Shown: in pieces, positions 18,902 to 26,695 of the stretch
Layout: each line of letters opens with the position of its first letter
How positions within the stretch are numbered: position 1 is the stretch's first letter
NCBI GenBank assembly: GCA_042095835.1
Contig: JBELML010000020.1
Span: 3,736-67,735, forward strand
Direction of reading: 5' to 3'
Source: DATFKA01 sp042095835
Lineage (GTDB): Bacteria; Bacteroidota; Bacteroidia; Chitinophagales; Saprospiraceae
Length of the DNA: 64,000 nucleotides
Notes under the pieces: model-generated
The model's input: the letters and a program-made list of their open reading frames with translations, nothing else
Databases searched by the model: none
What the model was told of the DNA's origin: nothing
Position numbers and translations under genes: made by a program

Positions 18902-20069
18902 TATTTGCAGCGTTTTGCTCATTAAAAATTTCGATAGGTTCTTGATCTGCTAGGCCACGCGAACCGCGATCGATTAAGGTCTCGTTGCCTTGCAAACCAG
19001 TAGTCACAATCACCTGCCCTTTGTAGCTTTCACCTGTAGTGATATATACCTTCTTGGCCAACAAATCAGCATCCTGATTATTGGTAACCATGACATATTT
19101 TTTACCACCTACTTCTTCTTGTACCAAGTCGATCGGAATGATGACGACGTCCTTTTCTGCATAATCTTGCACCTTAACAATAGCCAATAAATTCGGCTTT
19201 AGTTGTCCTCCTGGGTTTCCTGTATTCACCTCTACCTTAAAGGTACGGTTGGCTGGATTGATGGTCGATCCAATCAGGTTCACCCGGCCATTTTGCTCCA
19301 TATCTAGTGCCGGATAAGTGATACTCACCTGGTCACCTCTACGTACATTCTGTAGAAAATTCTCTGGTAAATCGGCCACCACCTTCAGGCGATTGAGGCT
19401 TAGGATTTCGATGATTGGTGCACCGGTCATTGCGAGTTCGCCTGCTTCCATCCCTACGCGATCTACCACACCAGAAATTGGAGCGTAGACCTTAGCTTTC
19501 GTCAATTGATATTCAACAGTCTCTCTAGATTTACGGAGGCGCTCTACGCTATTTTTAGCTTCCAGGTATTGGAGCTCCGAACCAATATTTTGCTTCCAAA
19601 GACGATCTTGACGGGCAAATACGTCTTCAGCTAACTCCAATGATTTATCAATTTCAGCCAATTGTTTATTGACTTGATCCATATCGAGGGTAGCGATCAA
19701 TTGACCTTTACGGACACGATCTCCTTCTTTGACAGTAACAGACAATAATCTACCAGGCACTTCTGCGGAGGCAGCAGCTGTTTCATCAGCTTCGACGGTT
19801 CCTTGGATTTCAGCATAGCGTTGAAAATCTGTTTTTTCTACGGCTATGGTCGTCACTAACTTCTTGGTAGCAGTGGCAGCTGGGTCTAATTCAGCAATTT
19901 CTGCTTCTAAGTTTTCGATCTCCGAAGTGAGAGATTGGAGTGTATTTCTTTTTTCTACTAGTAGGGCGCGTTTGTCCTCTAGGCTAGTAGCGCTGTTGTC
20001 ACTTGCAGCCGGTTGTTGGCAGGCATTTAATAAAAAAGCCAATACCACTAGTGATTTTAATCGATTCAT
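18894..20069 (-). CDS. RND efflux periplasmic adaptor (membrane fusion protein), lipoprotein
   Basis: Adaptor linking the RND pump to TolC. Start at 20069 gives MNRLKSLVVLAFLLNACQQP, a signal peptide with lipobox LNAC; the longer frame from 20141 would bury it. A coiled-coil segment (EKRNTLQSLTSEIENLEAEIAEL) follows at residues 40-70, then the biotinyl-lipoyl half motifs AEVPGRLLSVTVKEGDRVRKGQLIATLD and KVYAPISGVVDRVGMEAGELA flanking a short helical hairpin, then the beta-barrel domain and a membrane-proximal domain. Second gene of four in function order TetR-TolC-MFP-RND; overlaps the RND gene. Confidence 0.93.
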   Translation of the reverse strand: MNRLKSLVVLAFLLNACQQPAASDNSATSLEDKRALLVEKRNTLQSLTSEIENLEAEIAELDPAATATKKLVTTIAVEKTDFQRYAEIQGTVEADETAAASAEVPGRLLSVTVKEGDRVRKGQLIATLDMDQVNKQLAEIDKSLELAEDVFARQDRLWKQNIGSELQYLEAKNSVERLRKSRETVEYQLTKAKVYAPISGVVDRVGMEAGELAMTGAPIIEILSLNRLKVVADLPENFLQNVRRGDQVSITYPALDMEQNGRVNLIGSTINPANRTFKVEVNTGNPGGQLKPNLLAIVKVQDYAEKDVVIIPIDLVQEEVGGKKYVMVTNNQDADLLAKKVYITTGESYKGQVIVTTGLQGNETLIDRGSRGLADQEPIEIFNEQNAANNG

Positions 20070-20170
20070 TGTTATAAAGAGTGTGATTTTTAGATTGATT
20101 TTTATGCAGGTAAAAAGGCTTAGATAGCAGTGTACATTCACCTTTTAAACCTATGGTATCCATGATCTTT

Positions 20171-21517
20171 TTATTTCCCAAGTGCTTTACGCAAATTGAA
20201 TTTAGCAATCGTCAGGTCATATAAAGCTTGGATGTAATTGGCCTGAGAGGTATAAAGGCTTTGCTCCGCCTGATTAACCTCAATGCTAGAACCGACGCCC
20301 TCGCGATATTTGATTTGGGTAGTATTGTAAATTCGCTCTGCGAGCGCTAAATTTTTCGTTTGTGATTCCAAGCTTTTGGTAGCCGTTTGGTAAGCCTTAC
20401 GGGCATTATTCACCTCCAAGTAGATCGAGCGCTCCACATCATCCTTTTGGTTCATGCTGATCTCTTTAGTAATCTTGGCTCTTTCGACCTTGGCCTTTTT
20501 ATCCCAGCCATCAAAAATAGGAACCTGTACATTCACGCCGACTAGGGCATTAGGTGCCCAAAATCCATCTTCGCGGGTATTACTTTGGTAGGTTTGTGTA
20601 TAGCTTGCGAAAGCTCTCACTTTTGGGTAGTAGCCCATCTTATTGACCTCGACATTCAAGTCATTGAGTTCAACGCCTTTATTGATAAAGTCCATCTCCG
20701 GGCGTAGAGTCGTATTGATGTCTCCCACCAAATCTTCTTCACTAACATCGGCAGCAATAGACTCTAGGTCTTCGGTCACCGAAACATTGGAAATTCCTTT
20801 AGCATTTAAGGCAAACTTGAGCACCTCAGTGGCTATTTCCTTTTGGCGGCTCAGGTTTTCCTGTTCTACCTTAAGGTTAGCTAGTGACAATTCGAGGCGA
20901 TCAACATCCAATTGTTCGGCAAAGCCCTCGGTATAGAGTGCTTTGGTTTCCTTATAAAGTGTCTCTAGGTTGCTGACATTGGAGGTCAAAATTTCTAGAT
21001 TTTTATCTAGTAAAAGGACCGGCAGGTAGGCATCGATTACATTATTGCGTACCTCGCGCTTCTTGACCAACAACTCGCTGGCTACATACTCGCGGTAGAC
21101 ACGCGCTGCTTTCAAAGCCGTGATATAACTACCGTCGAAGACTAAAGCATCTAAGGTAAGTGCAGCATTGAAGTTGTTTTTCAGAAAGAAAGATACTTCT
21201 CTACTGACGGGCTCATTGGGATTTTGGGCAGACAAGAAATCTACAAAAGCATCGGGCAAAGCCTGTGCTGGTACTTGCAGGTATCTTTGATAGCCCAATT
21301 CTCCACTCAATTGAGGGATACCAATAGCTCGGTTTTCAATAATGCGCTCCTCAGCATCTACGATGTTGAGCTGTGCATTTTTCATTTCATTACTATTCTG
21401 CCAGGCATAGTCGATCGCTTCCTGTAGTGTCAGTTGGATAGACTCTTGAGATTGCACACCAAAGGGTAGCAATAAGCCCAGTAAAATAGCCCATTGTTGA
21501 AGGCGATTTATTTTCAT
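20171..21517 (-). CDS. TolC-family outer membrane efflux protein
   Basis: Outer membrane channel of the tripartite pump. 448 residues with signal peptide (PFGVQSQ) and the two repeated OEP halves: IQLTLQEAIDYAWQNSNEMKNAQL at the N-terminus and ALAERIYNTTQIKYREGVGSSIEVNQAEQSLYTSQANYIQALYDLTIAKFNLRKALG at the C-terminus. GPNALVGVNVQVPIFDGWD-like sequence at about residue 325 is the typical start of the second barrel strand pair. 101 bp separate it from the adaptor start. Confidence 0.93.
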   Translation of the reverse strand: MKINRLQQWAILLGLLLPFGVQSQESIQLTLQEAIDYAWQNSNEMKNAQLNIVDAEERIIENRAIGIPQLSGELGYQRYLQVPAQALPDAFVDFLSAQNPNEPVSREVSFFLKNNFNAALTLDALVFDGSYITALKAARVYREYVASELLVKKREVRNNVIDAYLPVLLLDKNLEILTSNVSNLETLYKETKALYTEGFAEQLDVDRLELSLANLKVEQENLSRQKEIATEVLKFALNAKGISNVSVTEDLESIAADVSEEDLVGDINTTLRPEMDFINKGVELNDLNVEVNKMGYYPKVRAFASYTQTYQSNTREDGFWAPNALVGVNVQVPIFDGWDKKAKVERAKITKEISMNQKDDVERSIYLEVNNARKAYQTATKSLESQTKNLALAERIYNTTQIKYREGVGSSIEVNQAEQSLYTSQANYIQALYDLTIAKFNLRKALGK

Positions 21518-21549
21518 AGTGAGCGTTTTATAATTCGGGTGTGATTTAA

Positions 21550-22170
21550 TTAATCAATATGGTTTAAGTTCGATTCTAAATGATCATCTAATAAGGCCAA
21601 ACCTTGAGGTGAAGCGATACCGTAGACATGATAAATAATCTGCTGCCTCACTAAAGCTTCGTGATTATATTTATCCATTGGGAATAAGTCTACATCTACC
21701 AATAAAGTGGTGCAGCCAACGAATAATTTGGCGATAATATCCGCTTTGATCGAAGCTCGATAGAAGCCTTCACTGATACCGCGCTGGATATTATCCATAA
21801 TCAATCCATAGACATAGCGGTTGTGCAATTGCTTCATCTGCCGCCAGGTCTTTTTATAATACTTTTCTAGATCATACATCGTCGTAGGGCTCACCTTACG
21901 AAGAGTCTGTATGATATAGCGAGCGACTTTTAAAATCTCGTCGATCGAGTCTACGGCCTCTTCCTTGATCTGCTTGAAAGCCAGAATATCTCGCTGGATA
22001 TGTTGCTGAAATATCTGCTCTATCAAGTCCTGCTTATTATCCACATACTGGTATAAGGTCTTTTTGGATATACCTAGTTCCCTAGCGATATCATCCATAG
22101 TGACACTCTTTATACCGTAGCGCATGAAGAGGGCGTCCGTCTTGTTTAAAATTTCCTGCTTGGTATCCAT
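21550..22170 (-). CDS. TetR/AcrR-family transcriptional regulator
   Basis: 206 residues. The N-terminal helix-turn-helix is clear: ALFMRYGIKSVTMDDIARELGISKKTLYQYVDNKQDLI (residues about 13-50). The C-terminal ligand-binding domain is helical and unlike any family I recognise. First gene of the efflux operon, 32 bp before tolC, so it probably autoregulates the operon; a palindrome covers the -33 box of the promoter upstream (see 22246-22296). Likely released by the pump's substrate or an intermediate. Confidence 0.94.
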   Translation of the reverse strand: MDTKQEILNKTDALFMRYGIKSVTMDDIARELGISKKTLYQYVDNKQDLIEQIFQQHIQRDILAFKQIKEEAVDSIDEILKVARYIIQTLRKVSPTTMYDLEKYYKKTWRQMKQLHNRYVYGLIMDNIQRGISEGFYRASIKADIIAKLFVGCTTLLVDVDLFPMDKYNHEALVRQQIIYHVYGIASPQGLALLDDHLESNLNHID

Positions 22171-22245
22171 TCAAATTGGTTCCTTACCGCCGATTGTCGG
22201 GTGAAATGGCTAGCGCCTTTCTGGAGATATGGCGGATTTGGTTCA

Positions 22246-22276
22246 CAAATATACAGCCTAAAAACGTAGGAAACAA
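22246..22276 (-). promoter_or_regulatory. Promoter of the tetR-tolC-mfp-rnd operon
   Basis: Minus strand: TTG at 22274-22276, a 20-nt spacer, then TATATTTG at 22246-22253, a full match to the Bacteroidota -7 box TAnnTTTG with the -33 element at the right distance. Transcription would begin around 22239, about 70 nt before the tetR ATG. Confidence 0.6.
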
Positions 22277-22296
22277 TTTTAAGTTTAAAAGTTTCC
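22269..22296. promoter_or_regulatory. Candidate TetR operator
   Basis: Imperfect 28-bp palindrome with perfect outer arms GGAAAC and GTTTCC and an A/T-rich centre. It overlaps the -33 element of the tetR promoter, the expected place for autorepression. Confidence 0.45.
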
Positions 22297-22464
22297 GAAG
22301 TTTTAATATTTAATTTACACCAGCAAAAAAGGTTGGTTGAGGTGCTTATTTTCCAGAATCTTGTATGGGAAATCACAGCTTAATCAAAAGAAAGATTAGT
22401 GGATTAGAATGCCATTTTTGTGGAAGCAGTTGTTTGGAGCGAGGGTTGCTTTCTTGTATCCATC

Positions 22465-23064
22465 CTAAGCATTGCCCAACAAATTACGGTAATCCTCCTC
22501 AGTATCCACATCAAAGGCGGCCTTGGGTAGATCGACTGGGTAAAGCGCATCTGGTTGGTTTCGTAAAATGGCCCTCGCACCACGATCACCTTCTAGCTCT
22601 CTAAGCATAGCCAACCAAGCTTTAGGAAAGATCACCGGCACTCCTACCCTATTTAAATATCGAGCGACTATTGCTTTTTCTGGATTGGCTTGGTGCGCCT
22701 CAAAAAGTGGTTGCAAATCAAACGGTTCTATTTTGACTTGATCACAAACCATGATCAGTATAGCTTCAATATTTGGAAAAGCTTGTAGTAGTACATTAGT
22801 ACCTGTCCGGATGGAACTGCCCATTCCTTCTGGCCAGTCGGGATTATGCGTAAACGGCAACTTATGCTTAGATAAGTGGGCTTCTACCTGCTCTTGCCTG
22901 GCTCCGGTGACTATAATAATCTGGTCAGGTGGTACAAACCTAGCTGCTACATCAAAAGTATGCTGAACGAAAGATTTCCCCTTCCATTCCAACAATTGTT
23001 TTGCACGGCCTAAACGAGAAGATTGGCCTGCGGCGAGTATAATTGCTGCGTAGTTGATCATCAT
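22465..23064 (-). CDS. MocA/MobA-like nucleotidyltransferase (probable molybdenum cofactor cytidylyltransferase)
   Basis: 199 residues of the NTP-transferase fold. IILAAGQSSRLGRAKQLLEWKGKSFVQHT is the nucleotide-binding N-terminus (L-A-A-G-x-S-x-R-x-G, K), with NPDWPEGMGSSIRTG and MVCDQVKIEPF as further MocA signatures (D for metal). The late GDRGARAILRNQPDALYPVD and FDVDTEEDY are also MocA-like. It likely attaches CMP to molybdopterin for xanthine dehydrogenase-type enzymes, none of which are encoded here. The ATG one codon later is equally good. Single gene; about 290 bp upstream of the efflux promoter. Confidence 0.85.
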   Translation of the reverse strand: MMINYAAIILAAGQSSRLGRAKQLLEWKGKSFVQHTFDVAARFVPPDQIIIVTGARQEQVEAHLSKHKLPFTHNPDWPEGMGSSIRTGTNVLLQAFPNIEAILIMVCDQVKIEPFDLQPLFEAHQANPEKAIVARYLNRVGVPVIFPKAWLAMLRELEGDRGARAILRNQPDALYPVDLPKAAFDVDTEEDYRNLLGNA

Positions 23065-23157
23065 TAACTAAAGTATAACAATTTTCTTATAGGGCCACCT
23101 TGGCAATAGCTCATCTCTTATATGAAAACTAGATAATCACTTTTTAAAATCAAATTC

Positions 23158-23661
23158 ATGTCAAAAAACATTTTCACCATTGGCTTATTAGCCATAGTAA
23201 GTATGCTGATGATGTCAGCTGCCAGTACCCACATCCCTTTTGATGAGCATAGCACTACTCCCACCACTTTAAAAGGAGAGAAAAAATTCGATACCAATGC
23301 GCCTTTTGAATTGGTAAAACTAGTGCGCGATGATCTCGCTGCAAAAAGTCAACACACCGCATTATCAAAAAAAGAGGCAAGAATGCTCAAAAAACTGGAT
23401 AAAAAGGTGGAAAAATGGGATATGCAATATAAGCGACGCGCAGCTAAAGGCAAACCCGGCAGGGATAAATCCTGGATTGCAGCCTTATTATTGTGTTTCT
23501 TCCTTGGCTACCTGGGAATCCATCGATTCTATCTTGGTTATACCTGGCAGGGCGTTGTCCAATTATTAACCCTTGGCGGCTTCGGCATCTGGGCGCTTAT
23601 TGATTTCATTCGAATCCTTGTGAGGGATCTGTATCCTAAGTATGGCGATTATGTGGATTAG
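23158..23661 (+). CDS. TM2-domain membrane protein
   Basis: 167 residues: a signal or anchor segment at 5-22, then a charged linker (residues 40-100, rich in Lys), then the TM2 domain DKSWIAALLLCFFLGYLGIHRFYLGYTWQGVVQLLTLGGFGIWALIDFIRI (residues about 103-153) with two membrane helices and the family's G-x-x-G-x-H-R-F-Y-L-G turn. The role of TM2 proteins in bacteria is unknown. Monocistronic. Confidence 0.85.
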   Translation: MSKNIFTIGLLAIVSMLMMSAASTHIPFDEHSTTPTTLKGEKKFDTNAPFELVKLVRDDLAAKSQHTALSKKEARMLKKLDKKVEKWDMQYKRRAAKGKPGRDKSWIAALLLCFFLGYLGIHRFYLGYTWQGVVQLLTLGGFGIWALIDFIRILVRDLYPKYGDYVD

Positions 23662-23903
23662 TCGTAAAGCGTGATTTATCAATGCGTGAATGTGTCAATA
23701 GGTATAAAATGTACACATTGAATCATTAACTGAAGGTTACTTTCGATATCTTTTTGCAAAAACTTGCCTCATTGGCGTTAGATTTTAACTAAAGCTATCA
23801 TATATTTATAGTATTCCTAGGTTCACACCAAAGTCCTAACAAAACCCAGGTGGAGGATGCCGAAAATCCTGAAGAGTAGGCCACATTAAAAACCATTACC
23901 AGC

Positions 23904-24197
23904 ATGAAAAATGCTTTAAAAAGCCTTGCCCTAGTCTGTGTACTAGCCATGACCTTAAGCTCCTGTTATACCTATACCGTCACGGTGGGTGAAGGAGCCC
24001 AAACCGGTGTACAAACCAAAAAAATGAACCATTATCTGATCTACGGTCTTGCCCCAGTTGGCCTGGCTGATGCAGAAGAGATGGCCAATGGTGCCGAAAA
24101 CTACGATGTGACGATTACGCACACGTTCATCGATGGACTAATCGCCAGTATTACCTTTGGTATTTATACACCAACAACTACCATTGTTACAAAGTAA
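23904..24197 (+). CDS. Bor-like outer membrane lipoprotein
   Basis: 97 residues. Lipobox LSSC at about 18-21. The C-terminal pattern ITHTFIDGLIASITFGIYTPTTT closely follows the phage lambda Bor / Iss family (F-V-N-G-L-L-G-F-I-T-L-G-I-Y-T-P), and the central HYLIYGLAPVGLADAEEMANGAENYDV matches its H-H-F-x-x-G-I...A-x-x-x-C/GGAEN region. Bor confers serum resistance in E. coli phages; in free-living Bacteroidota the family is chromosomal and the role unknown. No phage genes are nearby. Confidence 0.75.
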   Translation: MKNALKSLALVCVLAMTLSSCYTYTVTVGEGAQTGVQTKKMNHYLIYGLAPVGLADAEEMANGAENYDVTITHTFIDGLIASITFGIYTPTTTIVTK

Positions 24198-24238
24198 TTT
24201 CACTTGGGTGTCCACTGTGGCACCCACATTTCAATGTT

Positions 24239-24439
24239 ATGAATAGCCTAAAAAAAATAGCCTTTTACCTTGGTCTTTTTATCATAGTTGCCGCCATCAT
24301 CAGTTCAGTACCCTATATTTTAGATTATCAAAAGCTTTCCGATTATGGAAAAGGCTTCATCTGGGGCAAGGTCATTTTATTTGGCTTAGGCGGGCTACTG
24401 ATCTTCTTCAGCCGTTGGAAGCGCGCGCCTATTTCTTGA
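24239..24439 (+). CDS. Small two-helix membrane protein
   Basis: 66 residues: hydrophobic segments at about 5-27 and 41-60, separated by a short polar loop (LDYQKLSDYGKGFIWGK) and ending in basic residues. No family recognised. It lies 41 bp after the Bor-like gene and its last 11 bp overlap convergently with the P1 peptidase stop; probably co-transcribed with the Bor-like gene. Confidence 0.55.
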   Translation: MNSLKKIAFYLGLFIIVAAIISSVPYILDYQKLSDYGKGFIWGKVILFGLGGLLIFFSRWKRAPIS

Positions 24440-25550
24440 GTAGTTGCTTTTCTTTCAAGCGCTCGATGACTTGATCTACTGGTAGCTGAGGAACAGTATA
24501 CCCATTTCCCTTCATCGTCTGTGCCGCGAACAGGGAATTGATAATGGCCTCCTCCGTAGCATCTATTGTTGCCTGAAAAAGACTCGTCATCTGACTATTG
24601 CGTAACTCCTGACGAGACATCTCTTTTTCATCAGATCGATAGGCTACCAAATTGCCTTGGTAATTAGAGAAGGCGATTACATAATCACCACTGCCATTAG
24701 AAGCGATGCCGCCCGCCCGCGCGAGCCCTAGAATGGCACGTTTAGCGAGGCGCTTAAGATTGCGACTGAGCAGTGGGGCATCAGTAGCGACGATAATCAT
24801 ACAACTGCCATCTTTGTCTGCTTTTCCCTCTTGAGCTTGGCGGTAGCTGCGGTACAGATCACTGAAGTCTAGGCCGCCAATTTTTAGGTTGCCCCCAAAA
24901 TTCGTTTGCACCAAAACGCCCAAAGTATAGTCGCCAACCTTGCGAGAAGCTGTACCGATACCACCTTTCCAACCAAAACAAACCGTACCTGTACCGGCAC
25001 CCACATTTCCCTCCTGCACTTTTCCAGATTGTGCTGCTTCAATGGCTTGTACCACTTGTTTTGGTGTAATGGGTTGAGAACGGATATCATTAAGCCGTCC
25101 ATCATTGGTTTCGCCAATTAGCGGGTTGACCGAGCGTACTTCTTCATTGCCTTTTTGATCTAATACATAGCGTATCACTCCATTGGCTGCGATAGGAACG
25201 CTGAGCGTATTGGTCAGTACAATCGGAGTTTCTAAATTGCCCAGCTCCTCGACTTGGGAGTAGCCCATGAGTTTACCAAAGCCATTGCCTAGATAAATCG
25301 CAGCGGGTACTTTTTGCTGAAAGATATTACCTTGATGAGCAAGAATAGCGGTGATTCCAGTCCGGATTTTTTGGCCTCTGATATTGGTGATCTGTCCAAC
25401 CTGTACGCCAGGTACATCTGTGATGGCATTATTGATGCCCGTTGGTAAATCTCCGAAAGGTATGCCATAGGTGCGTGGACGGTCTTGGGCTTGCATGCTT
25501 GAAAAATTAAGTACAAAAAACAAAGTTATGGTTAGCTGATAAAATCGCAT
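24429..25550 (-). CDS. P1-family (DmpA-like) aminopeptidase, exported
   Basis: 373 residues with a signal peptide (cleavage after SMQAQ). DmpA/BapA-type N-terminal nucleophile hydrolases: PFGDLPTGINNAITDVPGVQVG at the start, GNVGAGTGTVCFGWKGGIGT in the middle and GGIASNGSGDYVIAFSN, where Ser287 is the likely residue of autoproteolytic alpha/beta cleavage. These enzymes release N-terminal D- or L-residues or beta-amino acids from peptides. Monocistronic, terminating convergently with the small membrane protein gene. Confidence 0.92.
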   Translation of the reverse strand: MRFYQLTITLFFVLNFSSMQAQDRPRTYGIPFGDLPTGINNAITDVPGVQVGQITNIRGQKIRTGITAILAHQGNIFQQKVPAAIYLGNGFGKLMGYSQVEELGNLETPIVLTNTLSVPIAANGVIRYVLDQKGNEEVRSVNPLIGETNDGRLNDIRSQPITPKQVVQAIEAAQSGKVQEGNVGAGTGTVCFGWKGGIGTASRKVGDYTLGVLVQTNFGGNLKIGGLDFSDLYRSYRQAQEGKADKDGSCMIIVATDAPLLSRNLKRLAKRAILGLARAGGIASNGSGDYVIAFSNYQGNLVAYRSDEKEMSRQELRNSQMTSLFQATIDATEEAIINSLFAAQTMKGNGYTVPQLPVDQVIERLKEKQLLKK

Positions 25551-25839
25551 CTTATAGGATTAATATTTACAAAATATCGGTCATTTTACCGTTTGTACAT
25601 TAACAAACTCCTAAACTAATCAACTTATCGAAAAATTTAGCTTTCCATTAACACCCCTTTGAGCTTGGCCAACGTTTCAAGATTGGAGTGAAAGTTTTTT
25701 GAGGTCCAAAACTTTAGCCTTCTAAAAGAATTTTGGACTTACTTTTAACTTCATTTGAATATTATTCATCTACCGATGCTTACTCTTCCGCTTCAGCGTA
25801 CGCGGGTAGTGTAGGTAGAAATCATTATAACATATAACA
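25551..25839. other. Divergent intergenic region with a hairpin
   Basis: 288 bp between divergent genes. A hairpin with arms GTCCAAAA (25704-25711) and TTTTGGAC (25731-25738) and an inner CTTTAG/CTAAAAG partial stem lies in the middle. No promoter box of TAnnTTTG type was found. Confidence 0.3.
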
Positions 25840-26571
25840 TTGATCAATATGAAAAAGTACTTTTCCTTATTACTTGTCCTTGCTTTATTTACCAGCTGTG
25901 GTAGTACCCAAGACTTGGGTGGCATTCTCAAAAAAGTAGGAGAAACCATCTCTGGCCCTACTGGTGAGGAGATGGGACTCGGCCTCAAAGAAGCCTTAAA
26001 CAAGGGCGTAGATGATGCCGTTGGCTTCCTTTCTGCGGAAGACGGCTACCTTGGCTCCGCCTATAAAATTCTTTTGCCCGAAGAGGCGCAAAAAGTAACT
26101 AAAAAATTAAGAGGCGTACCAGGTTTCTCTGATTTCGAAGCCGATTTAGTAGAAAAGCTGAATCGTGCTGCCGAAGGTGCTGCGGCTAAAGCTTCCCCTA
26201 TTTTCCTCAGTGCGATTAAGCAGATGACTTTTGAAGATGCCTACAACATCCTCACAGGTGAGCAGGATGCTGCTACGCGTTACCTGGAAAAAACCACTTA
26301 CGATCAGTTGTACAACGAGTTTCGTCCAGTGATCATTTCTTCTCTTGATGAAGTCAATGCTAGGGAGCTTTGGAAAAAAGGAGCCGATACTTATAATAAA
26401 ATCCCCTTCGTAGGTAGTAAAGTAAACCCAGAACTAGATGACTACGTAGCTGGTAAGGCTTTGGCGGGCTTATTTAGTTTGGTGGAGCAAAAGGAAGCAG
26501 GTATTCGCGAGAATCCAGCTGAGCGGACCTCCGATCTTTTGAAAAAAGTATTTGCAGTACAAGATAACTAG
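25840..26571 (+). CDS. DUF4197 lipoprotein
   Basis: 243 residues; signal peptide with lipobox FTSC (residue 20). The rest follows the DUF4197 pattern: GLKEALNKGVDDAVGFLSAEDGYLGSAYKILLPEEAQKV near the N-terminus, FEADLVEKLNRAAEGAAAKASPIFLSAIKQMTFEDAYNILTGEQDAATRYLEKTTYDQL in the middle and DYVAGKALAGLFSLVEQKEAGIRENPAERTSDLLKKVF at the end. Function unknown; all-helical periplasmic lipoproteins found across Gram-negatives. Monocistronic, followed by a clear terminator. Confidence 0.93.
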   Translation: MINMKKYFSLLLVLALFTSCGSTQDLGGILKKVGETISGPTGEEMGLGLKEALNKGVDDAVGFLSAEDGYLGSAYKILLPEEAQKVTKKLRGVPGFSDFEADLVEKLNRAAEGAAAKASPIFLSAIKQMTFEDAYNILTGEQDAATRYLEKTTYDQLYNEFRPVIISSLDEVNARELWKKGADTYNKIPFVGSKVNPELDDYVAGKALAGLFSLVEQKEAGIRENPAERTSDLLKKVFAVQDN

Positions 26572-26584
26572 TAGATACAGCTTT

Positions 26585-26630
26585 GTTGTGCCGGGATTTA
26601 GAGGGCTATACAATCCAAGCCCGGCACAAC
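26585..26630 (+). terminator. Terminator after the DUF4197 gene
   Basis: Arms GTTGTGCCGGG (26585-26595) and CCCGGCACAAC (26620-26630), an 11-bp perfect stem with a 24-nt loop, and a T-rich stretch 15-20 bp further. The position right after the stop supports the call. Confidence 0.65.
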
Positions 26631-26665
26631 TAAGCCTACCACTTTATTTTTTTTGGAAAAACAGT

Positions 26666-26673
26666 TAGATTTG
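26666..26673 (+). promoter_or_regulatory. Possible -7 box for the T9SS subtilase gene
   Basis: TAGATTTG matches TAnnTTTG and lies 22 bp before the ATG at 26696. No -33 element at the usual distance. Confidence 0.35.
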
Positions 26674-26695
26674 GGAGAAATACACCCAAATTCTG

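Noticed and set aside
24205..24226. Hairpin TGGGTG-CCAC/GTGG-CACCCA after the Bor-like gene
   Set aside because: Compact fold with a very small loop and no T-tract on either strand; not called a terminator. It lies in a 41-bp spacer of a probable two-gene transcript.
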